Below are positions 24,701 to 37,481 of a stretch of DNA of 64,000 bases, one piece after another. Every line of letters begins with the position of its first letter. Position 1 is the first letter of the stretch. The translations under genes were made by a program, and so were the position numbers. The notes under the pieces were generated by a model. The model did no database searches and was not told the DNA's origin. It worked only from the letters and a program-made list of their open reading frames with translations. Source of the stretch: Welwitschia mirabilis. Its lineage: Eukaryota; Gnetophyta; Gnetopsida; Welwitschiales. The stretch covers positions 255,380,365-255,444,364 of the forward strand of contig JBOZIK010000001.1 of NCBI GenBank assembly GCA_051453625.1. Reading direction: 5' to 3'.

Positions 24701-27170
24701 TTTTTTTACTTATGAGAAATACATATCAGTAAAGGCTTACTTAAATCTATATAATGGTTTTAAGTATCTTTGATTTTACTACTAGTGTATCTAAGTTTTT
24801 TACCATATTATTCCAAATAAGAAAAATATTGACATTAATGGGCTTAAAAACATTTCCCTCTATAATATCCCATATATCTCTTTTAGTAAAGAATAATTGC
24901 ACACTTATTAATATGTATGATAATTAATTCCTAAAAGTTTTTTAATGGAAAAATGACTTATATTTTTTATCTTGAAGCATAGCCTAAATATAGTAATTAT
25001 CAAATAAAACAAATATTAAATATAACAAATGCTAAATATAGTAACCATATAAATGTATATATGTAATGAACAAAATCGAATTCCATATAATGATACTGTA
25101 TAATAATTTAAGGGACATGATTAAATAAAATTCTTAATAATAGGATTTAATATCATTTGTTAAAACTAGATATTTCTTGAGCTTAAATATATATTTATTA
25201 ATATTTTAACTTGTTAAACTTAACCATATTATTATATATTTATATAGAACATAGACACTAAAAATGATGTCATATAGGATAATATCTAATAAATATTTAT
25301 ATAGAGCATAAACACTAAAAATGGTATCATGTAGGATAATATGTAACTACTAAAGACTAATAGAAATTACTCATAACAATCTTATACAAAGGGAAAATAT
25401 ATTCTTAGCAACTTTGATAGGACTTATTACTATATTAGATATACTAAATATCACACAAAGGTATTTTTAGCCATAGTTCATGATATTATAGGTTGTATAA
25501 GTAGGATTAAAAAATTCTATCCTTGGAAACTTGGATGTAAATTTAAAATCTTAATTAGTAGTTATAAACATAAATATGTAAATCAAATTCAAATGATAAA
25601 TGAAAATAATATTTAGACATTATCATATGCAAAATAATTTCTAAAACCAAAATCCAAATTTCACTAAAAAAACCTCTTGGGTAATATAAAGGTCCTTAAA
25701 GATCCATCTAAAATAATATGTTCCTTTGAAACATATGGAAGGGAGATCCTTTATGATAAACATATCCTTAGAAAAATATTTGGATGTACTAGATTCATTT
25801 TACTTGATGATCTTTGACTTGATAAATTTATCAGAAAACAAGTTTTTTTAATGAAGTGGCATCTAATGGTTTAACCATATGATTGTATCAAACATATTTA
25901 ACATAATAATATCTTCAAGACTAATAACTAAAAAATTAAGGATCTTCATCTATTCATACATATTAGTCATAATGTAGAAGAAATTAATTCCTAATGTTAC
26001 TTTTGTTTCATTTTAAAAGAAATTCTTGATATTCCTTTAACATAATTTAATAAATTCTTGCACTATAAAATTAGATTTAAATAATATATATTCTTAAGAA
26101 TTATTATTTTAGGATATATAGTTATTATAAATACTTAATTTAGTTAGTTGTATTAATAAGTTATCTATTACATTTATTCCCTTTCACTACATAGATTAGT
26201 ATCATTAGATATGTTAGACTTTGTAAAAGTTATTTTAGATTTAAATTGTATATCTTATGAAGCTTTTTAACTTTCAAGTTTTATGTATTCACTACCCCAT
26301 TAATAAAGTTTAACTAGGATCATAAGAAAAAAGCATAATTAGGCACATGTCACTTACAAATTAGGAGTCTAATAATCATAAAGAGTTAAATACTGAGAAT
26401 ATTTAAGTTTAATCAATGTAATATTAATGAACTAGGAAATGAGATGGACATTAGTGTCATTAGTCAAAAGATTATTTTTTACTATGTAGCTATCATGTTA
26501 TTCTATTACTTTAATATAGTATTAGATATTTCAGTTTTCTTATTTTTTACTTTTTTATAACTTGCTAGAATTACATTATTTTCTTATATATAGTTTTAAA
26601 TTTTTCATGCATGATGATTCTTGCTCCTAATTTTAAAAGTTACATTTGTTTTATGTTTCCTTTCTGATTTCTTTTGGATTTTGAGAAGATTGAATGCCAT
26701 TAATTCTTTTTCCATTAAAGTTGAAATGAGATTTTTCTTGCTTATGATGTATTTTTAATACTAACATCAAGGATGGAAAAAAAACTAGGTTCTAGAAAGT
26801 ACATAATAGAAAATAATTAAGTTAGTGAATGTTAGAAATATGAACTAAGTTCTATTAAGTTACTTAATTATAAAAATGATGATTTACGATACATGATTAG
26901 ATATATGAAAGGATGCTAAAGATAGCATCTAATAAATTGGAAAAATAATAACTTAGTTATATCAAAATATAAAAATAGCTTTACATGGTTATAATGTTAT
27001 TTAAGACTAACCAATAATATGACATACATAACAAATCATATAAAATAAACTAAACCATATTACAAGTAAAGGAAAATAGTCTAGTAGGAAAATAGTCTAG
27101 TGTAACTATAAGATGAAGGAATCAAGTTATTTTAATTCCCTTCATTAATCTTAAGTTTGTAGGTATTTTA
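21787..27170. other. Long AT-rich intergenic stretch
   Basis: I find no gene. A short tandem duplication of about 58 bases lies at 25238-25355 (shared phrase 'gataatat' after 'cactaaaaatg'), and a 17-base duplication (ggaaaatagtctagta) near 27072-27105. A purine-rich stretch on the minus strand near 24110 may be a polypurine tract of a lost element. Open frames such as 23007-23192 look like chance. Confidence 0.45.
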
Positions 27171-27176
27171 TCTTAT

Positions 27177-27400
27177 TTAAAAGTGTTCAAAGTCTTCTTT
27201 ACTAAATGCCTTGGTAAATGTATCTATGACTTGGTATTTGATGTGAAGGTAAATCAACTTTACTTTTTTCTTGTTCACTAAATTACAATTGAATTGATGA
27301 TTAATGCTAAAGTATTTACATTTGTCATGATACATAGGATTATTAGAAATTACAATGGCACTTTTATCATCATAGTACAAGTGAATTAATTATTGAATAC
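27177..27400 (-). mobile_element. Copia RNase H, C-terminal part, detached
   Basis: A 67-codon minus-strand frame reads YYDDKSAIVISNNPMYHDKC and later QVIDTFTKAFSKEDFEHF. These are the conserved end of the Copia RNase H domain (family pattern: DNKSAI, NP..H.R.KH, Q.AD.FTK). The piece that should come just before it is found at about 30526-30650, on the same strand. The domain has therefore been split by an insertion. Confidence 0.85.
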
Positions 27401-28529
27401 ACAATCTAAGCTTGCAGTAGAATTTGTCTAAGAAGATAAGTTAAAAAGGCTAACATATTTTACTTAGGCAATAGAAAATAATATTTTAGTGATTTTTAGT
27501 TTCTTATTATGTTTATTTAGATCATAGTAAAACTTCATATTAATTAACATTTCAGTTATTGCATTTATGTGTTTCTTCCTTTTATTTTAAGAAGATTAAA
27601 ATAGTAAGCAGATTGTGAGTTACTTTTACTTACTCAAGAATGAAACAATGTGACATTCATACTTACATAAAAAGCTATTTACTATTTCATTGCATGAATT
27701 TTTCATTAATTCTACTAATTAACATTTACAAATATAAATTTAAATTCTTATTTAATGTTGTTCAACATTATTAAGTTAATAATTAGAAAGTAACTCTATG
27801 GTGAATTAAGTTAAATGGAAAATTTATTATAATTATTAGTTTTTTTTCACTTATTATGAATGTATTCTATTCTCTATTGTTTCTTGACATAACCTCTTGA
27901 TAATATAAAATTATCATTATCCTTACATATAAGTCCCTTTAACTCTTACTTTAAAAATTGATATCTTTACTAAGTTTTATACTTGAGTTTGGAATATGTA
28001 TTATCTTAAAAATATGAAAAAAGCATATACTACTATCTTAATTTTTTTCTTAATCTCCATGAATGGGTAAAATATTTCATGAAACATAATATTAGTAGTA
28101 CATGAATAATAGGGGATTATTTATCTCATCTTTGTTCATTTATTTAACCATTCATATTTTCTAAGCATTAGCTTCTAAGAATGATTATAGATCCTATTTT
28201 GTCAACTTTAAACTCTGTTATACTATTTTATAATAAAATAAATTTCTATATTAGTGATTTTAAAAATTACCTATCCCTTATTTTCAAACATGCCTTACAT
28301 GTAGATCTTGTGTTCTTTTATGATTATCAATTTTAATATCATCACATCATCTTCACCTGCTAAATGTTTACTTTAGGTTCTATTTAGATAATAGTACATT
28401 TCAAGATCTAATTTTTTAAATTAATCCATGTCTTAGAGATGAATTAAATTATATTTAATAAATGTAATCTTTTTTTACTCCATTATTATGTTTTAAGAAC
28501 TTTATTACTTGTTATGAGTTTTTTATGTA

Positions 28530-28900
28530 AAATTAAAATAAAGTATCAAAAATTTAAACAAAATAGTAAAGAAAATTGGAAGCAATATAAAAAGAAAATA
28601 AATAAAACACTTTTTTAATTTTTCCATGAATTTTATTAAATTGAAAGTGGTAATTCAACTTTAATTTAAATGCCCAAATCATGTGGCATGATACAATTTA
28701 TATATTACATAAACTAAAAAATGCCTCTTCACAAAATGGTTATTAATAACCACATTATTTTATTATGAGTAATTAACAAATTTTCGTATAATTTTTAAAA
28801 AGTCTTGGGATTCTATCCTTCTTCACAAAATATACGTTTTTTAAAAGATTAAGAGAAAACATAATTTATTTATATTTGTATTTCATTTATTTTATATTCC
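28530..28900 (-). repeat. Dispersed repeat, copy in the insertion
   Basis: It aligns in order with 57480-57850. Shared stretches include 'attttattaaattgaaa' or a variant, 'atgtggcatgatacaat' or a variant, 'gagtaattaa', and 'taaacataattt' or a variant. At the other copy the start of the shared block abuts a primer-binding-like sequence, so this is probably LTR DNA in minus orientation. Confidence 0.5.
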
Positions 28901-29144
28901 ATTCAAAACCCTCCTTCAAAATTTCAAATTCTCTTGTTAGATTTATAGAGATTTCATAAATAGTTAAAATTTACTTCTGCTAAGGTATTTCATAAATTCA
29001 TTTGATATTTTTCATTATGTATAAATATAGCTTAGTTTGACGAATCTTTTTAAGTAGAGTTATTTAATGTAGTGGATTTTGACTATAATGTGTTATAATA
29101 GGGTTCTTTACTAGTTTAATTCTCTTTGGTTATCATAATGAATA

Positions 29145-29361
29145 TTTTACTAGGGACTGGTGCTTTTCTTCTAGTGCTAAAAGGTTTTTTTTTTTTTGGC
29201 GGTATATATGATACCTGGGCTCCTGGTGGTGGAGATGTGAGAAAAATAACGAATCTGACTTTAAGTTCCAACACTATTTTTGGTTTTTTACTGAAATCTC
29301 CTTTTGGGGGAGAAGTTTGGATCGTTAGCGTAGACAATCTAGAAGATATAATTGGAGGCTT
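29145..29361 (+). pseudogene. psbC: Chloroplast psbC (CP43) fragment 1, nuclear insert
   Basis: The plus-strand frame contains [20 protein letters not shown] and then [20 protein letters not shown], which is unmistakably the lumenal-loop region of the photosystem II core antenna CP43. Only about 70 residues of the roughly 470 are present, without start or end, so it is a dead nuclear copy of plastid DNA (NUPT). The frame is still open, suggesting a fairly recent arrival. Changes from the usual plastid sequence include a T-run that turns the region after VLK into phenylalanines and EGW to EVW. Similarity stops at IIGG, after which the sequence is unrelated. Confidence 0.92.
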
Positions 29362-29825
29362 TGAAATAAGTTAATTACAAAAGTCTAGCATATATAATAA
29401 TGTAAGCATTTTAGGGAAAATGACAATGTAATGCTTAAACTAAAATGCAATATTTAGGGAATATAAAATATGTAACCTAATGAAAATTTATCATTTACAA
29501 ATTAAAAAGATAGATTACCTAAATTAATGATCATATTTATTAAAATTTCTTAGAGTTTATTTGGATTTAAAAGGTGTCATAGTATCGTCAAGTAAGATAT
29601 ACTCTAAGTAAACATGTAAGCCATAAAAAATTACATAAGCAAATTTTTAAGTATATAAGTTAAATAAAGTAAACACAAAAGAATCTCCCAATTCCACCTT
29701 TTTCATTCTAATTTACCTTTTCCAGAATCATGCTTTATTTCTTGTTTTAATAATTTTGATCTAATTGGGTATTCAGTGTTATGACAACTTCTTCCAATGG
29801 AGTTAAGCATGTTGTTATATGAAGA

Positions 29826-29945
29826 AATTAGTACTACATTGGCAGTGAGTGTTTATTTCCCTGATGCAATTGAACATGTTATAAAGTAAATCATTAGAAC
29901 TACATTGCCAATGAGCATTCATAGCCCTAATGTAGTTAAATAAAT
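29826..29945. repeat. Short tandem duplication (~65 bp)
   Basis: Two copies of a unit containing 'actacattg', 'caatgagcattcat' (or variant), 'ccctaatg' (or variant) and 'aattgaa/agttaaa' follow each other between the two psbC fragments. They are diverged and non-coding. Confidence 0.5.
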
Positions 29946-30315
29946 CTAATTTTTAATGAATTAATAAATAATGTACTTTCTAGAGAGAAGATATTTCATT
30001 TTATTTTTAATCATCCTTTTCATATTTCAATAATTTTTAATGCACATAAATGAGTCCTTGACTCCTTAGCCTAATTAATATAATTATTAACTTCATAAAA
30101 TGCTTAGAAAATAGTTGACTTAGCATGAAAGTATATTCCATCTTAGCTAAATCATATTTTCTAATTAGAAGACCTTAAGTAAAACTAACCTTAACAAGGG
30201 AACTTGAAAATTAGTAAAAAATTTTCTTAAAAAACTACAAGTAAAATTAAATTTCACTTAATTTGTAATAATAAAGTGATCACTTATTATTAGTTTATTT
30301 CATTAAGAGCCATTA

Positions 30316-30415
30316 NNNNNNNNNNNNNNNNNNNNNNNNNNNNNNNNNNNNNNNNNNNNNNNNNNNNNNNNNNNNNNNNNNNNNNNNNNNNNNNNNNNNN
30401 NNNNNNNNNNNNNNN
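30316..30415. other. Assembly gap (100 N)
   Basis: Exactly 100 N, a common default for a gap of unknown length. psbC fragment 2 begins at the first base after it, so more plastid sequence may be hidden or the join may be wrong. Confidence 0.98.
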
Positions 30416-30525
30416 ATTTTTGGTTTTTTACTGAAATCTCCTTTTGGGGGAGAAGGTTGGATCATTAGCATAGACAATCTAGAAGATATAATTGGAGGCC
30501 ATTTCTAGCTAGGTTCAATGTGAGA
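30416..30525 (+). pseudogene. psbC: Chloroplast psbC fragment 2, nuclear insert
   Basis: The frame reads [20 protein letters not shown] and NLEDIIGGH, then a decayed match to the next plastid codons (about 30500-30525) that includes an in-frame TAG. It overlaps fragment 1 for about 86 bases and differs there by only three substitutions. Both copies share changes from the usual plastid protein (FGF for FGY, DN for DD). It therefore looks like a duplicate of the same insert. It keeps EGW and GGH where fragment 1 has EVW and GGF. Confidence 0.88.
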
Positions 30526-33500
30526 ATTCCATGTATTCTTTAAGATTTATTAATATTTCCTGTATCCATTTTAGTTCACAACATAACATAACTACTATAA
30601 TGTATTGTACTTTAGTGGATGAAAATGCAATTGTGTTTTGTTTCTAACTTAGCTATAGAATAATATTTCCATTAAAATAAATGAAATAGCCTATGGTTTA
30701 TCTTTTATCTTGATCTATAATCCAATTTAAATCTATTTAGCCAACTAAAATTCCTTTACCTTCTATGAAAATTATTCTATGTTTTATTATTCTAGTAAGG
30801 TATTTTACTATGTTGATTACTAGCTTTGTATATGTTTCATTTGTAAAATGCACAAATTTATAAGATTTTTGATGGAAATTGTACTATTATATCCAGTGTT
30901 TATGAGATATATTAATCTACTAGTTAGTTTCTAAAAACTTCACAACTGCTATATTTTTACTGTTTCATCTAATATTAACTTCATGCTTTGCTTCATAGGA
31001 TTATTTCATTGTTAATAATTTTTAACAATTACTTGTTAAGCATGTGATTAATTTATTTTTTCTTGAAATATTTTAATCATGTCAACTTTACTTAGCATTG
31101 AAGAGCTTAGAAAATGCTTGAATTCTCCAAAGTATAAGATTTTAAAATTTTAACTAAGGGCATCCCTTTTTCCCTTAATTTGTATTTCATGCTTTCCTAC
31201 TAATATTGTGATATTAACATAAAGTTATAGTATTATGGATTTCTTTTATTTTTCATGCATTTTTTACATAGAGATTTACATCTATAAGTGACTTATTAAA
31301 ATCTAAATTTATGAAAGATTCATCAATTATTTTAAACCATCCTTGAGAATCTTATTTTACGCCATAAAGGAATTTTTTAAGTGTATCCATTTTGGTTTAA
31401 TGGCCTTTAATTTCAAAGCCTTTAGTTCGATTATATAAATATCTTAATCAAGTCTCCATTTAAGAATTTGGATTTGATATCAAGGTGGGATAAATTGAAT
31501 TGTATTGAACTACTAAGAAGAGAATGAATCATATGATACAAATTTTTATTACAAGTAAAAATGATTTTTTCATAATAACCAATTCCTACAAATATGATAA
31601 AATTTTGATAGTGAATGAAATATTGTATTTATTGATTGTATCATCTTGATTATACTTATTATGAAATATCGATTTCCTGTTAATTAGGATTTTTGTTTCT
31701 TTGGTAAGTTCCCAAGATTAATTTTTTATGAGCATGTCATATTATTCCTATATTAATTTATTTTATTTTGGGATTTCAAGAGGTTATTCTGAATTAGCTA
31801 TTTCTACATCATTTATTTTATTTAAAGTAAAAAAAATGATTTTTTTTATGTGATCTAGTTTGAATTCTTTTCCATTAGACTTCTCTCATCATTATGCATT
31901 AAGTCATGAATTATTTTATTTAACATAGTATTTGTATTTCATAGGATAAGTTAAATTTTTATTTCTTACTATATTTATAGTAAGAATATTTTTCTCTTTA
32001 CCATTAGATTAATCATCTATTCCTAAAATTTGAGGATATAAAATTGAGTGTTGTGAATCTTCTTCATCTAAATCTTACATCATATATTCATCTATAGGTT
32101 TTATTTTCTTTTTCTTACTCAAAATCAAGTCATCAAAAATGTGTTGACAAAATAGGATTGTTAATCTTAGTTATTTCACCAAATCTAATATCAAGAAAAA
32201 TAACGAACCTTTTAGAAGTTGGATCCCATACTTGATAGGATTTATTTTTGTTCAATAAATAAGCTTGAATCATGTTTTATACTTTTTTAAAGTTTTTTTT
32301 TTTCATTTATAAATGAAATTCATGAAATACTTACCTCTAAATGTTCTTATATAATTGTAGAAGACTAGTATATTAGACCATTTTTATTTTGGAAGATATT
32401 CTTTTAGAGCTTTTGTGTGAAATTTTTCTTAAAGGTAGATAACTATTGTAATAGCTTCTATCCATATAAAGGGAAAAAAAACATGTTTTATATAAGATAC
32501 TTATTGTCATTTCCATGATAGTTCTATTCTTTTATTTAGCCACTCCATTGAGTTGAGATGTGTGGTGTGTAGTTACTTCATGTTGAATTCTATTATTTTG
32601 AAGTTTATCACGAGAATCAATTAATATGTATTTTTCTCTTCTATTTATTATATAATTCCTAATGTATATGTTCATATATTTTTTGGATAGTACATGAAAC
32701 TTTTTGAAAGCATCTCAAATTTAAGATTTATTTTTTTCCATGAAATACATAATACTATAGTTACTAAGGAAGGGAAGAAAAACAAATTTATCCTTTTAAG
32801 AATGAAACAAGTAGCAGTTTACATGATATGCTATGAATTAATTTTTAGTATTGTTTTTACTCTTTCTCTTATTTCAAAGAAATGATTTATTAAGAATTTT
32901 GTCCATTTAATAATATTTATAGGTTATTTATTCAATCTTAAATTTTGGAATTTCTTCACTCACTTGATGTAGTTTCCTTAAAAATTTACATTTATATTCT
33001 CTAGAATTTAATGTTAGATTAAACCTTCATTTGTGTGAATAGCTAAAAGTAATTCATAATTCATTTTTTTTAATTATAAAAGAAATATTATTCTATCTTA
33101 TACTAGTTCACTATCTTATTTTTTGATTTTTTATGAAGTTGAATGATTCTTTTTTTTTGTCCCCTCAAATAACTTAACTTGATATCCATATTATGGTAGA
33201 AACAAAACTAATATTAAGCTTGTTCTAAAGTTTTGGATATAGGATATCTTAGTCAAGATGAAAAAGATAATTCCATAGTCTCTAATGGATGTACTCTTAG
33301 CTTCATTTCATTTTAATATTTGTGCATTTTGTCATGTTATTTGAATTTGACATAAGTTTTATGAAGTATTCCCTTTTTCTAGTCATATCACTTAATGACT
33401 TAGACTCTATGAATTATGTTTTGTCATTGCTTATTAAAATTAAAAAAATATCTTCTAAACAAATCATATTGTTATTTATGATTGTGAATCTTAAAGTTTT

Positions 33501-33880
33501 GTCTTTAAATTTGTTTTTCTCATAGTTCTTATTCTACTTCTCTTTCTTTCATGACCGATTGAAATTTTTGAAGTAATAATTTTATGTATGATAAATCATT
33601 TCATTCTAATACTTATAAAATATTGGCTTTCTAAACCTTTGATTAGTGTTTTATTTGGATGCAACAAGATTTATATTAGTTTTATATTGTTTGTTTTTAA
33701 ATCCTATTTTAGCTTGATAGGTTTTAAATGTTAGTTATTAAAATGAATAAGGATTATTAATATATTTTATTCATTTATGAAACACATCAAACTGTGACGT
33801 AAGGCCTGACATATGAATAACTTAATTATTCAGTTATCCACTATAACACTTTATTCTTTGATATTTACTTTTAAATTAAC
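30526..33880 (-). mobile_element. Copia retrotransposon pol relic
   Basis: Reading the minus strand from high to low, with many stops and frame shifts, I can see the expected order. The end of the integrase core (IQHEVTTHHTSQLNGVA, about 32590-32515) comes first, then the integrase C-terminal box (VWDPTSKRFVIF, about 32260-32200), then reverse transcriptase (LKKFLYGVK and GWFKIIDESFINLDFNKS, about 31400-31290). RNase H follows (a TEVQYI-like box and LCCELKWIQEIL, about 30640-30540). The gag side toward 33.8 kb is not readable. Its far end abuts the LTR of another element at 33883. The rest of RNase H is at 27177-27400. Confidence 0.75.
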
Positions 33881-33882
33881 TC

Positions 33883-35324
33883 TATTAGATTATGTTTTGC
33901 TAATTAATGTTAAAATAATGTTTTTTGTGTAGCAAATTTTATGTATCTTGTGCAGAAGATTTTAATCACTTATAGGTTAAATGCTAAAGCCATAGTTGTT
34001 GAATTCTAATTACTAGAAACATGTTAAGCTTACTTACTCTTTTGAGGTATAGATTGGAATTTCAAGGGGTCAATCACACCTAGAGTATACTCTCAGAATT
34101 GAACTAAATTCAAAGGGGTTGATTGAATTTCTGATGGGGTCAGCTGGACTTGTGATCTTAAGAATAGTATCCTTGAATCCAATGACAAGGAGTCAACCAG
34201 ACCTTTGATGGGGTCGACCAGATTTGTGAACCTGAGAATAGTACTTCTAAACCGATTATCAAGGGGTAAATTAGACATTTGAAGGGGTCGAGTAGACCTA
34301 AGCACTGTGTAGCTGATATTCCTGAGCTAATCATCGTGGAGTTGCTAGACACTTGAAGGGGTTGACCAGACCTGATGTAGGAAATTGGAATTATCTTTCA
34401 TCAGGACTAGCATGCGATCAAATAGAATTACAAGCAACCAGATGGAGGTCGACTGGACATGGAGCCGTAAGAAACTGGGATGACCAAAAAATCCACTCGG
34501 GTGACTTATGTAAGTCATGAAACTAGATGGGATTGACCAGACTTTGAGGGCTCAACCGGACAGAATAGAACTTAAATTTTCTATCTATTTTGTATCCATT
34601 ATGTATTCATTAGATAAAAATTTTCTACCCACTTATATCTATTGGAAGCATATTTTTAATTGTAATAAATCCTAAAAGCCGTCCAATATAAATAGCCAAG
34701 AGACAGAAGACAAAAGAATCTTTTTAAATCTTAATTAAAGGACTAAATATTGTGATATTTTACTATAGAATCTTGGCTTTGTACTTATAACCAAGAAAGA
34801 TCTATCATCTGTTCTATCTTTGCATTTAAGGTTAGATCTAGTTCTTCATTTATTGTATCATCTACAAGAGAAGAGATCCACCTAAATCATTGTATTGAAG
34901 AATGAGTGATATTTGTACATCAAGGCATTCTTACCATTACTATTACATACTATAAAGGTTGAGACTGAGCCTATAAAAGTCCGATTAGAAAGGTTGATAC
35001 TTAGCCTACAAGATTCTATTTGTAAAGGTTATAGGTGAACCTACAATAACTAAAAGAGTTAACAAAGATCGAGATCAAGATTGGGAATAAACTGATCATC
35101 AAGAGTGAATTAGGAGGTTTCCCAAACCACTATAAAATCCTATGTGCATTTATTCAGTATTTTATATTTTCTATCAGTTTCATTACTTTGAATATTTTTA
35201 GTGTTTTTTATATGCATGATTTTATTAGCAAGTTATTTTGAGCAAGTTTTTATTATATTGTGATTTTGGTTAATTATTTTTAAAGAATCTATTCACCTCC
35301 TCTCTAGGGTTCTTGATCCTATCA
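33883..35324 (+). repeat. 5' LTR of Copia element 1 (SIRE/Maximus-like)
   Basis: It begins TATTAGATTATGTTTTGC and ends CTTGATCCTATCA, followed by a decayed primer-binding site (ATTACTATTAAAGACAAG; intact forms have TGGTATCAAAGC). It aligns over its full length with the LTR at 55518-56958. The first third is an irregular array of a GGGGTCGACCAGACC-like motif, many copies of which have lost the CpG. Confidence 0.8.
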
Positions 35325-37481
35325 ATTACTATTAAAGACAAGTTGAGTCCATTAGTAGATTTTAACTAGTCTAAACTCTAAAATCCAAATATGATAAATT
35401 CCTCTATTGATTTTTCAAATATGCCCATCTTAGACACCTGTACTTTTATTTGTATATTTTTGATAGTATGTGGATATTGTTCAAATAAATTGCAAATAGT
35501 GGAAATACAAAGGAGTCAAGTAAAAGTGATATAAGATTAGTTCAAAAATCTAACAAAGAAAAGAGACTTTATTTTATGACAATTGTGCCTTTCTTACAGA
35601 ATTTTCCCAATACATTAGAGTGAGATGATTTAAATGTGATTGATGAAGAACAAGATGAGATGGAATATACTTATTAAGAACTATACCTAGAATGTAAAAA
35701 GTTAGTAAAAAGGATAAATGATCTAAATAAGATTGTAAAATCTCTCATCAAGGAAAAGGAGGAAATGAAATCAAGATTCAAAAAGATCAAATCAAAAAAC
35801 TCTGACCTACTCCTACAGGTAAAAGAGTTATCTCATTTTGTTAATAAATTTTCTAATGAATATTTCAAATTAAAATAGATGATTAAAGTTCAGAAACCTA
35901 TTGGTGGTAAGTCAGGTATTTGGTTCATCTCATAAAAACCTCAAAAGCAGCAAAATCAGCTAATATGGAATAGTAAGTTTTTTTTCAAAACTTACTTGTC
36001 ATTGCTGTGGAAAAATTAGTCATTTAAAACTTTTTGTATAATACAAGAAAATTAATGTTATTCTCAAAATCATTTAATACTTTTCCTTTTAAATTTATTT
36101 CAAAAGGAGGTGTCCCATGTAAGTTTAAAAAGATCATTTGGGTGAAAGCTAATGATCTTAAAAGTCTTTTAATTTAGACAGCTTTCAAGGTTTTAAATAG
36201 TAGTAGTTGATATCTTGATAGTGGGTATTCAAGGCATATGATAGAAGATAAATCCAAGTTTAAGAAATTAAGCAACTATGATGGAGGAAAGGTAAGTTTT
36301 TATGATAATGAATGAGCAAAAATAAAAGGCATTGGAAGCATTGGTGGAGGTAACCTCTCTAAAATTAATAAAGTTTTGTATGTAAATGGTTTAAAGTGTA
36401 ATTTATTAAGTAGTAGTTAAATTTGTAATAAAGGTCAAAAAGTAGTCTTCGATAAATTAAAATGTGACATCTTGCATGGGAAATCTAATGATGTAATTCT
36501 TAGAGCAAGTAGAATAAACAACATATATGGCATAGATGAATCATTTTCTCCATGTTATTTTTTAAATGTTCCTTAAGAAGAGATTTAGCATAAATGATTA
36601 GGTCATGTTAATTATAATCAGTTGAAAGTAATATTCATGAAAAAATTGTGAAAGGGATCCTTAAGATAAATGTAGAAAAATAAGACTTATGTGATGCATG
36701 CTAAAGAAAAAAAATAAATAAGGACTTCACATAAATATAAAAACTAGACTTCCACATCTATGCCATTAGATCTTATCCATATGGATCTAGTAGATCCCAC
36801 TTAAACTTGAAGTCTAGGTGAAAAATGTTATTTTCTCACTATGATTGATGACTTTTCTAGATATACTTGGATAGCCTTCTTGTCAAATAAGTTTGAAGCT
36901 TACAAACATTGGGTTGAAATATATAAAAAGATTCAAAATAAAAAAGGGTATACCATAAAGAAAATAATAAGTGATCATGGTGGTGAATTTTAAAATCATT
37001 TATTTAAGAAATATTGCATTGATAATGGAATTGATCATTAATTTTTAGCCCCAAAGATACCACAAAAAAATGGTATAGCTAACAGAAAAAACATAGTCCT
37101 CCAAGAAATGGCACAAACCATGTTAAATGATAAGGAAATCCCTAAATCATTTTGGGATGAGGCAGTTAGCATAGCATGTACATTATTAACAAATTATATC
37201 TTAGATTCAATATAGATAAAAACCATATGAGTTATGGAAAGGAATACAACCTAATGTTTCATATTTTAAAGTCTTCAAAAGTAAATGATATGTATTAAAA
37301 GATAGAAAACATTTGAGAAAATTTAAGTCTAAAGCTGATGAAGCTAACTTTTTGGGTTACCCAACTAGAAGTAGAGTCTATAATGCTTTCAATAAGAGAA
37401 TTTGATGATAGAAGAGTCAATAAATGTATAAATTGATGAGATTAACACAAGACCAAACTACATAGATGAAGAGGAAGTCAT
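35325..37481 (+). mobile_element. Copia element 1 gag-pol, truncated
   Basis: Broken by many stops, the plus strand still shows a gag coiled-coil region (DEEQDEMEYTY, NDLNKIVK, about 35640-35860), a zinc knuckle CHCCGKISH that lacks its last Cys (about 35998-36040) and the protease motif LDSGYSRHM (about 36210). It also shows the gag-pre-integrase region and the integrase core with HMDL, FLTMIDDFSRYTWIAFL, ISDHGGEF and EMAQTMLNDKEIPKSFWDEA (about 36770-37170). The copy stops at the gap at 37482. No reverse transcriptase, RNase H or 3' LTR is found in this orientation. It aligns closely with 50938-53085. Confidence 0.8.

Larger units (their letters stand above)
27401..30525. mobile_element. 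~3.1-kb insertion inside Copia RNase H
   Basis: The DNA between the two RNase H pieces is foreign to the Copia element. It holds a stretch shared with 57480-57850, two chloroplast psbC fragments in plus orientation, a short duplication, and a 100-N gap. The left junction has GTGAATT and the right junction GTGAGAATT, which might be a decayed target duplication. What kind of element (or series of insertions) this is cannot be decided from the sequence. Confidence 0.55.

Noticed and set aside
29116-29337. Minus-strand frame over psbC fragment 1
   Set aside because: It is the antisense of the plastid-derived sequence.
29145-30525. A working nuclear psbC gene
   Set aside because: Only about one seventh of the protein is present, with no start, promoter or transit peptide.
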